This document shows, in pieces, positions 10,591 through 22,092 of a stretch of 64,000 bases of DNA; position 1 is the first letter of the stretch, and each line of letters opens with the position of its first letter. A program made the position numbers and the translations under genes. This stretch comes from Pseudoips prasinana (Eukaryota > Arthropoda > Insecta > Lepidoptera > Nolidae), in NCBI GenBank assembly GCA_951640165.1, contig OX621252.1, positions 30,401,934-30,465,933 on the forward strand, in the 5' to 3' direction. The notes beneath the pieces were generated by a model. It was not told the DNA's origin. It made no database searches and worked only from the letters and a program-made list of their open reading frames with translations.

Positions 10591-11000
10591 GTGTTCGGCA
10601 TCGAAACACCAATTCTTTTTATTTTATTTTCAGTAAACAAGTGTTATAATAATATTATAGTGACATTTAATCCGAATTACTGTATTGGCCTATAAAAATG
10701 GGCTAGTTTAAGTGCACAAAGAAGGAATATGAAGAAAAATTAGGCGCTTAGAATGCCGATTGAATCTACGCAAAATGCCGAGTGTCAGCAAAAATGTAAG
10801 TACCTACATACCCCCCAGCAAATATGTTTTAATGAATGTTTTATGATAATACATATTGAGGTGACCGACTGTTACAACGGTACTATCATTTTATTTTATT
10901 ACCAATTATGATTACATTACACACCCCTGGCAAACAGGCGTGAGTCTATGTATAATTTGATTTTAGTTTTTACTAGCTGAATATTTTCGGGCATTATTAG
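10591..11000. other. Anonymous DNA before the 5' LTR
   Basis: No feature recognised beyond a reversed fragment of the 1260-1385 repeat at about 10928-10955. Confidence 0.35.
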
Positions 11001-11357
11001 TGTTATGATTTCCAAATAATTGGTAACATTTTTGGTGATTTGTTTACTTAAAAAGGTATGATTTTGCTTTGTATTTAATTTCATATTTATTAAAAGGATA
11101 TAATCTGCCTAAAAGAGGTGAATGGACGGAATGGCCGATGCATTCAGTTCATTCCCGTTCATAACATTCAGCATGGTCGCCTAGTTCGGCAGTACTTAGA
11201 GAGCGCTCGAGCCGAAGGTTGTTAACAAGTGTTGTATATTGTTTGTAACTTGCATTAAGTGATTTAATTTAGTTAAAGTTTGCCAAGTGTTGTAATGGTG
11301 CAATCCTGATGAGTTGAATATACGTATATGGTTGCTGAATAACGTGTTTTCTTATCA
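11001..11357 (+). mobile_element. 5' LTR of a decayed LTR retrotransposon
   Basis: A 357-bp block starting TGTTATGATT and ending CTTATCA (TG...CA) recurs as a direct repeat at 17989-18765 with few differences outside insertions. Just downstream is TCTCAGAAGTGGAAATTACC, compatible with the start of an internal region. The bases outside the two LTRs (TTAG and TCAG) might be a decayed 4-bp duplication. Confidence 0.7.
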
Positions 11358-11906
11358 TCTCAGAAGTGGAAATTACCCAGGAAAAAGGTATGTAGACCAT
11401 ATTTAAAAATAAAACAAAGATATAATATGATTAAACCGCTTGTAATTGGTCATACTTGAAAATAATTGTTAAATAATCACCACGTTCAGGGGTTTGTGTG
11501 TAGGCATAAGGCAATTTTATGGATTCAAGGCTTTGTTTTATATCCAAATAAATGTTAATTGCGTAGCATTACCCATACGGTCAGGGCAACTCTCTGATAA
11601 TGGATAATGCTGTGTAAACTGTGTTATATAACCGTGGGCGCGGGTACGTGGCCGGGGCTACTCTCTGGCAGTACTAATAAGTACACATTATTGTATATAG
11701 TGGCCGAACGTATTGTGTGCGTTCGAGATGGATAAAATTTAATTTTGATACCTTTATGACTACATCCATAAACTTCTTGGAATATTTAAATGGAAATCGT
11801 TGAATATATTTATTTGATGGAATGATTAAATTACAAGCACCATTATGTAGATTTTATATTGTTGGTTACTAAAATTACTGCTATGATTATTTGTTTTATC
11901 TATACT

Positions 11907-12157
11907 TCTATACTAATATTATAAAGAGAAAACGTTGGTGAGTTCTTGAGATGGTGTCGTTGTAAGGGATAATCTCTGGATCTACTGAACCGGTTCTTAA
12001 AATTATTTCACTAATAGAAAGCTACGTTGTTGTCGAGTGTCATAGAATATGACTCATCATCATAATTTTTATTAATCTTGAAGTATTACGCGGGAAAAAC
12101 GGGCAGGGACAAAAATAATTAAAATGCGGAACGATGTCCGCGGGTACCTACTGCTAG
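11907..12157 (+). mobile_element. Non-autonomous Helitron
   Basis: It starts TCTATACTAATATTATAAAG, the common lepidopteran Helitron 5' end, and ends CTAG after a short GC-rich region. It is followed by T, the expected A/T insertion context. 251 bp; no Rep/helicase coding. Confidence 0.65.
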
Positions 12158-12179
12158 TGGACAAATACAGTGAGAATTT

Positions 12180-12590
12180 TGACCAGTTTTGTTTGGGGGC
12201 GTACTATGTAACTTTGGTGGTTAATTAAGTGAGTAAGTATCTCACTGGATGTTGAGCGGGATACTAGGCGTTGGATAAAGTTAGTTAGGGGGCGTACTAT
12301 GTGACTTCGCTGGTTAATTGAGTGAGTAGGTATCTCACTGGATGGTGGACGGGATGCTAGTCATCGGACAAAGTTAGTTTAGGGGCTTACTATGTGCCTT
12401 CGCTGGTTAATTGAATGAGTAGGTATCTCACTGGATGATGGAAGGGTTAATAGTCATCGGATAAAGTTAGTTTGGAAGCGTACTATGTGCCTTCGCTGGT
12501 TAATTGCGTGAGTAGGTATCTCACTGGATGATGAGCGGGTCGCTAGTCGTCGGATAAAGTTATTTAGTGGGTTTACTATATGGATACACT
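12180..12590 (+). repeat. Tandem array, exact 93-bp period
   Basis: The motif around GTACTATG (with T or C changes) begins at 12201, 12294, 12387, 12480 and 12573, every interval exactly 93 bp. Each unit contains GGTTAATTG.GTGAGTAGG, TATCTCACTGGATG and GATAAAGTTA. The array lies in the leader part of the decayed LTR element. It has about 4.4 units and no open frame across them. Confidence 0.85.
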
Positions 12591-14099
12591 GGAGTTTTGG
12601 ATAGTTATGGTTATTGCTGGTAGTTGAGTGTGTCACTAGTTGTCAAATAAAGTGTCCTATGAATGCTTACAACAGTCTATGCTAATCAAAACAAGTGATC
12701 TGGTCAATGAGTAGTTTACTCGATAGAATTTAGCCAGTTTTATTTATTTTTGTTGTTACATATGAAACGTTTAGAAGACTTTTGCTGTGTTGAGAACTGA
12801 AAGGAAAGAACTGAAAGACTGTGTTGATTTTGTCTATGTTTTGAATAGAATGATTCTGTACCTCTGTTATGATTTACTGGATTTTAACTATTTATTGTAA
12901 CATGATTATGAATGGATTATGTCGCGGAGAATGTATATGTTTCAGTGAGATGTTGATGACTACTGATGATGAAGCAGGTGCTCCTCCTGATACACCTCGG
13001 AGATCTCAGAAAAGTATGGTTAAACTACGAAGTCCATCGTGAAATAGTTCAAGTGAAGAAGTGGTGTCTAAAGATTTTCTGAACATGGTTAAAGTTAGCT
13101 GGTAGCAAAGAGATTGGTTGGAGCTTCGCTAACAGTTGTTTTTAGTTCAGGTGAGTGGCAAGTTAAACTCATGAAGGCTTTTCCCAGTGAATAGAATTAC
13201 GGTAGACTTTTAGAAGAAATGTTAAATCTTGTTTCACGTGATGATGAAAGTCTTCGTTAATATTTTTATGAAAAATTATTTTATGTTAAATTTATTATTA
13301 ATAAACCCCAATATTATAGTAAAATTTGTGGTAGAAGGGCTGTCTAATAATACTGTGTACAGTGTTAATGATAGTTCAGTGAGAAATAAGGCACAGGCGC
13401 AGAATAGTTCTGAGTCGTAAGATTTACTTTTCTTTCTTACTTCCCAAAACCCTCATCCACTACTTAATAGTAAATTTCGCGAGCATGGTGATAAGCTTGT
13501 GTGGTCCTGGTACAAGTTTGATGGACTTACTACCTGTTCTCTTACATGTTAAGCTGTCGTTGATATGACCATCCCTATTTTAAATGTTCAAAGTTCCAAG
13601 TTAATTTGCAACTAAGATTTGTACAGATCTTAATTAGGTACAAATTGGAGACCGTGGCCTTTTACAGGCGTTGCCACTATAATTATGATATAATATTTTA
13701 CAACCTTTAATAATATATCAATAATTATATAAAACAATTGGAATAAAAACGACACTATTTAATCTAAATAAATACTTAAATATGTAAATAGTTATTGAAA
13801 CATAATCTTAAAATAAGTTTATATAAACTTGGATTTGACTTACTGGATAATTGATTAAAATATCGTTAGTATTTTTGATTACTGGTTCATATTGCATTAT
13901 GTGAAGGGTTACAGATTAGGAATTAGGAATTTGTCAAGATTGGTTGAATTGTGATTTTAATTATAAGATTTTAATAAAGAAGTGTCTTTAGTCGCCGTAT
14001 TAAAGAGTTTACTTGAGATTAGGTGAATTGTCATTTTTCTAAATATTCTTTAATTAAGTAGTAACATTTTTTTTATTAAGAGTTTCTTTAGCTTTTTAT
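12591..14099 (+). pseudogene. Decayed internal sequence, possible gag remnant
   Basis: A plus frame near 12965-13045 reads DDEAGAPPDTPRRSQKSMVK before a stop, and a short frame follows at 13229-13420. The acidic, Pro/Arg-rich stretch would suit a gag-like polyprotein, but no zinc knuckle or major homology region is visible. The rest is non-coding. Confidence 0.25.
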
Positions 14100-15900
14100 T
14101 AAATATAGGGATGAGTTTCATTTTTAATGTCTAATGGTCATTTGTTAAGTATTTTTACTGCCATGTAGTACGGGCTTTCGTTGAGCATTTCAGTCCGAGA
14201 TGGTGGGATGTATAATCCTTTTTGTGTCACGTATTTAAGGTGTATGTTTCTTTAACTCTAGTAAGTGGTTTTGCATAAGGAAATGTCATAGATGTATATT
14301 GAAGGCAGAGTCAAGAGATCGTATTCGATATAATTAGGCTTACAGGTTTTAGTGTTGGCTATGTGGGCTATAATTCTGACACATTTTTTTTTGTATGGTG
14401 AACAACTGATTTGCTTTTGCTCTATTGCCCCACAGCATTATACCATATTTTAGCCACGAATATGCATATGCATTGTAGGCAGACAGAGAGGTGCTTGTGT
14501 TAGAGCATTGATTAATTTGGATGTTCTTGATAGTTTTGTTAAAAGAATCTTGATAGTTTCGATTTTATTTGTCATAAATGTGATTTCCAAGTTACATGTG
14601 TATCTATATGAATTTCAAGTAAGTTAAATGTTTCCACGGTTTCTAAATATGTTTTTGGTATATAATATTTGTATTTAAGAGTGGTTTCTTGTGGGATCTG
14701 AATTGTATAATTTTTATTTTACCGTAATTTATTTTTAATTTATGGTCTTGTAACCAAGTTGTTGCACAATCCAATGTTTCATGTATTGGTTGGACAGGAT
14801 CATAATTATTCTCACATTTTATAAGAATTGAGATATCATCCGCGAAGAGATCCGGGACAGTAATTCGCTATTTAGTATTTTTGGAAGGTTATGTACGTTG
14901 GAAACAGTATGCAACCTAATACACTTCTTTGGGGAATCGAACTAGTTAATCATCTAATGTCAGATCGTATGTGCTTTATTGTAATTGTGACCATGTCGTG
15001 GTGATCAATTTGTACTAATTGGGTTCTGTTTTCTAGGTATTATTTAAACCAATTTTAAGCAGATCCTCGGATTCCGGGGCCTTATAGTTTTTGAGTAGTT
15101 ATGGCACAAAACCTTATATGTATTAGAATAGAATAGAATATGCATTTATTTCTCTCATCACAAAAATAGTTTACATTTTTTTTATAAGATGACATATAGG
15201 ATTGTTCATTTAAGCAGTTATAAATGCAACCAGTTTTATGAGAGACTGGTGCCCGAGTTAGGTTTGGAAGAACCTGTATTACAGGTCACCAGTGCCCCAC
15301 TCCGCAGATTTAATTAAAGATTGCTTTCTTTGTAATTATAATTGCTTGAAACTCATAATTCTAAATCTATAACAGTAGAGATATAAATAGATAACAGTAA
15401 TAATAATTTTAAGATTAGATATTGTGTAAAAAAAGCTTGTGTGTTTATGAATTCTGAATAGTCTGTGATGGGTATGTATGTAATGGGACTTAGGTTTAGG
15501 AAATAAAAAACAATACTGGTATTAATCAATAAAGTGTCAAAGTAAAAGACGATGATATGATGTTAGAGCCCTGTGATAAAGATAAAGATAGATTAAACCT
15601 TATACGCTTTCGTCATGTCCAGTAATAGTTCTATAACATTTTTTCTGTCATTCACATATTGTAAGGATGTTTGAAAGTATTTATACACTATTAATGTAGT
15701 CGATTTTGACTTTCAAAACCTGTTTTGATTATCGTCCAGTATTCCAATTTTTTTCAAGAAACTGGTTTAATCGGTTGCACATTGCCTTTTCAAATACTTT
15801 CGAGAAGGTAGGTAAAAGGGTTATGGCCTGTAGTTGTTATGCGTATGTGTGTTCCCTTTTTATGGATCGGTTTAAGAAGTGATATTTTAAGTGCATCGGG
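14100..15900 (-). pseudogene. Decayed LINE reverse transcriptase (FADD still legible)
   Basis: On the minus strand, in several frames, are FPDALKISLLKPIHKKG (about 15900), IPQRSVLGCILF (about 14935), LFADDISILIKCENN (about 14850) and LKYGIMLWGN (about 14440). These are RT motifs in the right order for a Jockey/CR1-type LINE. Many stops and frameshifts make it an old copy. A separate LINE 3' end interrupts it at 15122-15540. Confidence 0.7.
15122..15540 (-). mobile_element. LINE 3' end inserted in the older LINE
   Basis: TAGAATAGAATAGAATA at the left is a tail-like short repeat. GTATTACAGGTCACCAGTGC resembles the GTACCACAGGCG.. part of the 6.7-kb LINE 3' UTR. RT motifs of the host LINE lie on both sides. 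Non-coding. Confidence 0.45.
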
Positions 15901-16199
15901 AAATTTTCCTTGAATACTTTAAATCACCTGTCATAAATAATAAATGCTTACATTGAATTTGATAGTGATTGTAGACCTTCGCGCAAAACCGATGCCGAGC
16001 TACTTAATTTGGGTAAAAGTTTTAATAAGTTCCAGTAGTTAAGGGTTTTGGACAATTAGTTGTTTTGCCGCTGCATAAAAGACATGTATTAGTTAAGGTT
16101 GATGAAATTGAATCTGATATGAGCTCAAAATCATAATAATCCAGAAATATGGTTCTGATTAGTTCTACCTAAAAGTATTTTATTTGCTGTTTTATTGAT

Positions 16200-17440
16200 A
16201 ATTTTAATGTAGTCACGTATTAATCAATCATTTATTTTCTGAACAAAGTTACAGATATATGGATGTTATATTAAAATAATAGTATTCTATGTTCTATCTA
16301 AATGCATAAAAATGTACATCTTGATTGCTACATAATGCAAAAATAAGTTTTACATATAAAAAAGTCATAAATCAATTGAATTAGTTCATAATCTAAAATC
16401 ACAAAATAAAATTAGTACATAGCAAATTTAAAACAGAATACAAAACCAAGTTTTACACATAACATGGTCCCATCTATCTAGAATTTTTAATTTAGACATA
16501 GCCCTAATGCATTGTTTTGAGCATTAAAAGCTGCATTATTATGTTGTGGGGAAACTCACCCAATAAGTAGTACCGTTTCTTGGATGAAATTCTGATTGTC
16601 ATGGGCAGTAATGCATCTCGGTTTCTTATCGAGGGAAGTTTAAATATTTTTGCTCAAACCGTGTATGTGCTTTCCAGTCAATTTTGCTGTCAATAATTAA
16701 GCCTAGAAATTTATTTTATTTGGTTGTCATGATAGTGAATATTAAGTGTCGGTGGATTGAATTCATTGTCTAAATTGAATTATGTTGGTTTTTTCAAATT
16801 TATTATTATTATATCTCATCCATTCTATTATTTAATGTCAAACATTCGTTATTATAATTTTTACATTGAAATATTAATTACATTCAATTATAGCAGTACT
16901 ATCGTGAGTAAAACGTGACATTGACCTGTTTATAGCTTTAGTCAACTCATTGGTGTATATTATAAATAATAGGGAACCCAAGAACTACCCATCATACTTA
17001 ACCAATCTATTGAGAGAATTAATTTTGTTTTCAAGTTTTGTTTTTCTTTTGCCTAAGTGTTTAATGTCGGTGCATTTAACTAAATACAAAAAATAGGATT
17101 CGATATATCCTAGGTGAGGTCCTCATACCGCGCATAAATTTAATTTTTCTAATAATATTTTATGGTCCACGCAGTCAAATACTTCAATGACACAAGAAAA
17201 AAATGGCACAATCTGGTATTTTATTCTCAATTCTTGATACATTAATATTTAAGAAATCGTAAATCGCCCTGTTCAACCTTTTAGTTCTGCAACAAACATA
17301 TTCCTTTTTTTTCGAAGTAAGAATAAATTTGGGCGTATATATACTTGATAATTGTAGAGAATACCGACAAGAGAGCTCTAGGCTTATAGAATTCTACATA
17401 AGGTTTTTCTATTTTTAAAGAGGGGTTTTATTAGTTTGTC
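16200..17440 (-). pseudogene. Second decayed LINE RT remnant
   Basis: The minus strand retains VIEVFDCVDHKILLEKLNL (about 17190-17150), matching the K-A-F-D-x-V-x-H RT palm block, then weaker frames further along. No YADD block is clearly preserved. It is old and non-functional. Confidence 0.5.
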
Positions 17441-17449
17441 TAGGTAAAT

Positions 17450-17695
17450 CATCATTACAGCTAAATAAGTCCACTGCTGGACAAGCCTCCCTCAAGAATC
17501 GTCTTGGGGGGATATGACATAATCGCCACGCTTGGCAGACGGGTTGGCGATCGCAGTAAGATGGTCATAGTAATCAGAAGGAAGCTGCTGCCCATCCTCT
17601 GGTAGATATTCCCTCGGGTCGACTTCTACGCCCCCCACGGGATGAGATGGGGTGATGATATTCTGATTCTGATATTTGTCGCCGTCACCACACAG
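17450..17695 (-). mobile_element. SINE with RTE-like 3' end and 9-bp TSD
   Basis: A 246-bp insert is flanked by TAGGTAAAT at 17441-17449 and 17696-17704. It is about 98% identical by eye to 41459-41703. The plus-strand left end (CATCATTAC...GTCCACTGCTGGACAA) is its 3' end and shares the TCCACTGCTGGACAA block with RTE tails at 29.2, 30.4, 45.4 and 51.8 kb. This suggests mobilisation by RTE (inference). Confidence 0.7.
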
Positions 17696-17960
17696 TAGGT
17701 AAATATCTGAAGCTAATCCAATGTTCAGGATATGGCTTAGAGGGTCATTTTTGTTGATACATCGTCATTGTTATAGTGGTAGTTTTTATTTTCACTTTGT
17801 TTTTGTTTTGTAATAATGTGTTATTGACAAAATGTATTTTATGGTTGTATTCAAAACTTTTATATTATATGTTATTATTTTTATTTTATTTGAATGTTAT
17901 GATTTACTGATGTATTTTTGAAAGGTATATGTAACTTATGTTTATGTATTGTGTGTGCCA

Positions 17961-18135
17961 GGAGGCAACACAGGGTCGGATGGCTGAATGTTATGATTTC
18001 CAAATAATTGGTAACATTTTTGGTGATTTGTTTACTTAAAAAGGTATGATCTTTTTAAGTAAACAAATCACCAAAAATGTTACCAATTATTTGGAAATCA
18101 TAACATTCAGCCATCCGACCCTGTGTTGCCTCCTT
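17961..18135. repeat. 85-bp palindromic duplication inside the 3' LTR
   Basis: The sequence from about AGGAGGCAACACAGGG (17961) through the first 58 bp of the LTR to AAAGGTATGATC is followed at once by its reverse complement, ending CCTGTGTTGCCTCC at 18135. Normal LTR sequence then resumes at TTGCTTTGTATTT. The inverted copy includes DNA from outside the LTR, so it arose after integration. Confidence 0.85.
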
Positions 18136-18765
18136 TGCTTTGTATTTAATTTAATATTTATTAAAAGGATATAATCTGCCTAAAAGAGGTGAATGAACGG
18201 AATGGCCGATGCATTCAGTTCATTCCCGTTCATAACATTCAGCATGGTCGCCTAGTTCGGCAGTTCTTAGAGAGTGCTCGAGCCGAAGGTTGTTAACAAG
18301 TCAAAGTCAAAGTCAAAGGTACTTTATTCCGTAAAAAATTTACATTTATGTGGAATCGTCATATTTTTTTACCCTACCGTGCAGTGCATGACGTGGCAGC
18401 TACTGAGAAACACTGCCAGAAAACTCAGTAGGAATCCTTTTTTAAAATAAAATATACTTAAGATTAATTACAATCATGTGTGTTGACTCAGAACAACTCA
18501 ATCCCAAGCACTTTTGTCACTTAAGTAATCAGAAATTTTGTAATATGCTCTGCTACACAATTTGGCTTTAATAATTCTTTTAAACTTATTCGTAGACAAT
18601 TCTCTAATATCATTGGGAAGTTTGTTATAGAATCAAGTGTTGTATATTGTTTGTAACTTGCATTAAGTGATTTAATTTAGTTAAAGTTTGCTAAGTGTTG
18701 TAATGGTGCAATCCTGATGAGTTGAATATACGTATATGGTTGCTGAATAACGTGTTTTCTTATCA
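17989..18765 (+). mobile_element. 3' LTR (interrupted twice)
   Basis: TGTTATGATT at 17989 to TTATCA at 18765 matches the 5' LTR at 11001-11357. It is broken by the palindromic duplication (about 18047-18135) and by a LINE insertion (18301-18650). Without these, LTR length agrees with the 5' copy. Confidence 0.7.
18301..18650 (-). mobile_element. 5'-truncated LINE inserted in the 3' LTR
   Basis: The left end is (TCAAAG)n, a minus-strand 3' tail repeat. The minus frame gives NKLPNDIRELSTNKFKRIIK, then AKLCSRAYYKISDYLSDKSAWD and a stop, a Jockey-type RT terminus. LTR sequence is continuous across the insert, with CAAGT on both sides (5-bp TSD candidate). Confidence 0.75.
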
Positions 18766-19599
18766 TCAGGTTATTCTAACCTATTTTACAGTTAGCCATT
18801 CTATGGAATAAGACCTGCCCTTTGTGTCAGATAGTACAAGCCCTGTTTTTACAACAGGTACATACCTAATAATTACAATGCCCTGGGGCAATGTTTGGGT
18901 AAAAATCATATGGAGTTGTGATGATTTATTATTTACAACCTGATTACTTTACTTACACAACTAATCAAGATATCTGCCACGTGTTCTCTGAACAATGGGA
19001 TCAAATCATAATGGATTCACTTAGCAAACTGAATCCTGAAATATAAATTTTTCAGTTCCAGGAATTCATTAATGCTATAGAGGTTATTTTCATTCAACCA
19101 TTCAAATAGCTTAATTCTAAATAATCTGCAATATAGTTTCTATTTAGATTATTAGGTAACAGAAACGGACGCCCATAACTAGTCTGCTTTTATTATATTT
19201 GATTGACCAAGTACACGTACAAGTCAAGTACAAGTCCCGATGTTGATCCCGTCGACTTCTAGAACAGTTAGTAACATGGGTTACCAGTTTAGCGAACATG
19301 TGATTGATTTGCTAGTTTTGCAGACATGGTTTTTTCCAGTTTAGTTGACTATTATTGTTGTTAAAAACCTGTGGTAAATAGAATTTGTATATGGTAAACG
19401 TGTATTAGTTTTGTTTGATATCAAGTATAAGAGAAAATGTTCTTCATTGTTTGTCCATTAATTTGAAATGGTATTAGTTATTTACTACGTAACTAAGTAT
19501 CTGTAAACATTCGATCCATTAATATGAATATCATATTAGTAGTTCAGTGTACAGTATATTATATACACAATGACAGTAAATAAATGTCTTGCCATCTCA
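18766..19599. other. Anonymous AT-rich DNA
   Basis: No gene, named repeat or long inverted structure recognised. Confidence 0.4.
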
Positions 19600-19800
19600 T
19601 CCCAGACTGGACAGAGCCAGTACTATTGCCATAGTGTGGCCAACAGACAACTGATAAATATACTTGTATATTAGTGAATACATACAAATTATAGATAAAT
19701 TGCACCCCGGTACGGAACTAATAATCGTGCTAATCAAACAAATATTTGTCCCGAGTGGGGATCGAACCCACACCGTATGGCTTAGCAGTCAGGATATTAA
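19600..19800 (-). mobile_element. tRNA-headed SINE, degraded
   Basis: The plus strand has ACAACTGATAAATATAC...ATAGATAAATT, then AATATTTGTCCCGAGTGGGG and ATCGAACCCACACC, the reverse B box. This is the same family as the SINEs at 52.8 and 60.0 kb. The 3' end is diverged. Confidence 0.6.
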
Positions 19801-20592
19801 AATGAACCATTACAGGTCAATATTAAAATTCAATTTAAGATTATCGTGTAGTTTCCTTATTTTGATACGGGTACTCGTAAAATTAGATGCATACTTATAT
19901 TTACTTTTATTTAGTATGCTATGTTTAGCCGAAAGATCGGGCTCCCCAGATCTATACAACAAGTTCAGGCCTACTTTTTAAATGAAAAATGACCTTGGTA
20001 TATTTACTGGAAGAAGGATCCTAACGCTTTCGATGTAAATGTTTACCCTTAATTGGAAATACTTTTCTCTTGCTTGTTTCCTCCGTTTTCACCTATTTTG
20101 AAATGCTTATGCAAGATAATAGACAACCTGGCAATAGATATTATTGTCATTCCCCACTGACCTAGTGAGACGTGAATGCAACATAATAGTGTGGCGAAGC
20201 CAATAGGGAGGCTTTTCGTAATAAGCACTCAAAATGGAGACAATTGAATTAATGATTGCATCTCTGTCTCACAACACATTAAAACAATAACGACACAGCG
20301 TGTAAAAATTATGAAAACTTGATAATAACATTGAGATTTCTTAAAAAAAATAAAATAATAGTAAATAAAAAAAAAAATCCTGTTGCATTAAACTTCATTA
20401 CATAACAGTTCAGGTAAGGAGCTAATTTCTCACCTGAAAACACATTCCGTTCAGCACTTTCTCTCATATTGAGTAAACGATTTCGTTCAGATGCTAATAT
20501 GTATCAGGATATGGCTTAAAGGCATTTACAAAAATCAATACTGTGGTACTTGTTTTGTGTGTAGATGGTTCCCAAACGAAGGAATACCATTG

Positions 20593-20597
<5 letters not shown>
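19801..20597. other. Anonymous AT-rich DNA
   Basis: Only short A runs (20341-20380) were noted; nothing coding was recognised. Confidence 0.4.

Positions 20598-20659
<62 letters not shown>
20598..20659. repeat. (AT)n microsatellite
   Basis: About 31 uninterrupted AT units. Open frames across it encode only Tyr-Ile runs and are artefacts. Confidence 0.95.
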
Positions 20660-20660
<1 letters not shown>

Positions 20661-20711
20661 ACATGTCTACTTGTGTTCTCTGCACAACGAGTACAGATAA
20701 ACTTGATTTAT

Positions 20712-20788
20712 AACAAGATTCCTGGCCAAATTAAGATACTTCCAATTGGGACCATTGGAAGTATCTTAATTTGGTCAGGAATCTTGTT
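20712..20788. repeat. Short inverted repeat (34-bp arms)
   Basis: Arms 20712-20745 and 20755-20788 (AACAAGATTCCTGGCCAAAT... and its complement) have two mismatches and a 9-bp loop. It may be a tiny MITE or a template-switch palindrome. No TSD was seen. Confidence 0.75.
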
Positions 20789-20929
20789 CAAAAAGGCTTT
20801 ACGTAAAAGGCTAACTTAGACTTTTTTTCTGTACTGTAAAGGACTTCCAGCAGCCAAAAAGTACCTGTTGTGGTACCAATACAATACCAATGTTCTTACA
20901 TTCACTTCTAAAACCATATTTATTTGCTG

Positions 20930-22081
20930 ATTGATGTGATTACGACTGAATATACGAATACCATACCAATATAATTATTGAACCATGATGCTCACATATG
21001 TAGTTTAGCCTAAGTTGACGTCTAAAAATATTTATTTTAAAGAATAGTGATGCGATTACGACCAAATATACGAATACCATGCCAATATCATTATTGAGCC
21101 GTGACACGATTACGGTAATTTACTCACATATGTATTTTATCTGAGGCAGATTAGTAGTCTAAACGGGCGTCTAAAAATCTATATTTTAAAGAGTCTTGAT
21201 GCGGTTACGACCGAATATACGAATACCATACCAATATAATTATTGAACCGTGATGCGATTACGGTCATTTACTCACATATGTATGTGTTTTATCTGACGC
21301 AGATTATCAGGGTTTTCTGGCGTCTAAAAATGTATATTTTAAAGAGTCGTGATGTGATTACGACTGAATATACGAATACCATACCAATATACTTATTGAG
21401 CCGTGATGCGATTACGGTCATTTACTCATATATGTATTGTATTTGATGCAGATAATGAATCTGAGCATTCATTTTCATCAAGTCTGTGAATTAGCTTCGT
21501 CAAATCGATACCATTGGTCAAGGTTAATATCCATAAAACTAAAGAGTCATGAATTGGTTACCAAATATACGAACACAATATCAATATTATTTCTGAACCG
21601 TGATGTGATTACGGTCACTTACTCGCATAATAATATGTATTTTTCCTGATACAGATAATGTATCTGAACATTCGTATTTATTCAATCAGTGAATACGCTC
21701 CGCCAGTCCCTCCTCCGAATGGTTGGTTAAAGCTAATGCGGATAATATTAAATAGTCGCGATGCGATTACGACTGAATATACGAACACCATACCAATATT
21801 ATTTCTGAACCGTGAAGCTATTACGATCATTTACTCACATGTGCATTTTTTTGGAATAGGCTCCATCGTATTGATACTGTTGATCAAGGCTAACACCTAT
21901 AAAATTAAAGAGTCGTGATTCGATTATGGCCGAATATACGAACACAATACCCAATATAATTATTGAACCATGATGCGATTATGAACACTTACTCGCATAT
22001 TAATATGTATTTATTTTCTGATGCAGATAATATATCTGAGCATTCATTTTCATTAAATCTTGGAATACGTTCCGTCGTATC
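20930..22081. repeat. Degenerate tandem array (minisatellite-like)
   Basis: Units built on GCGATTACGAC.GAATATACGA, ACACCATACCAATAT, TGAACCGTGATGCGATTACG and GTCA.TTACTCACATA recur at about 20.94, 21.05, 21.20, 21.35, 21.54, 21.76 and 21.92 kb. Spacing is about 115-210 bp. Each unit contains the GATGCGATTACG core twice. The array resumes at 24497 after a LINE insertion. Confidence 0.85.
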
Positions 22082-22092
22082 AAGGCTAATTC

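Larger units (their letters stand above)
11358..17988 (+). mobile_element. Internal region of the LTR retrotransposon, heavily decayed and invaded
   Basis: About 6.6 kb lies between direct LTR copies, a usual size. Almost no frame is preserved. It holds a Helitron, a 93-bp tandem array, two decayed minus-strand LINEs and a SINE. No integrase, RT or protease of its own is recognisable. LTR superfamily (Gypsy or other) cannot be decided by eye. Confidence 0.5.

Noticed and set aside
12180..12590. CRISPR-like array
   Set aside because: The 93-bp units are contiguous tandem repeats without unique spacers, in eukaryotic DNA.
20494..20819. Open frames across the (AT)n tract
   Set aside because: They encode only Tyr-Ile repeats from a dinucleotide microsatellite.
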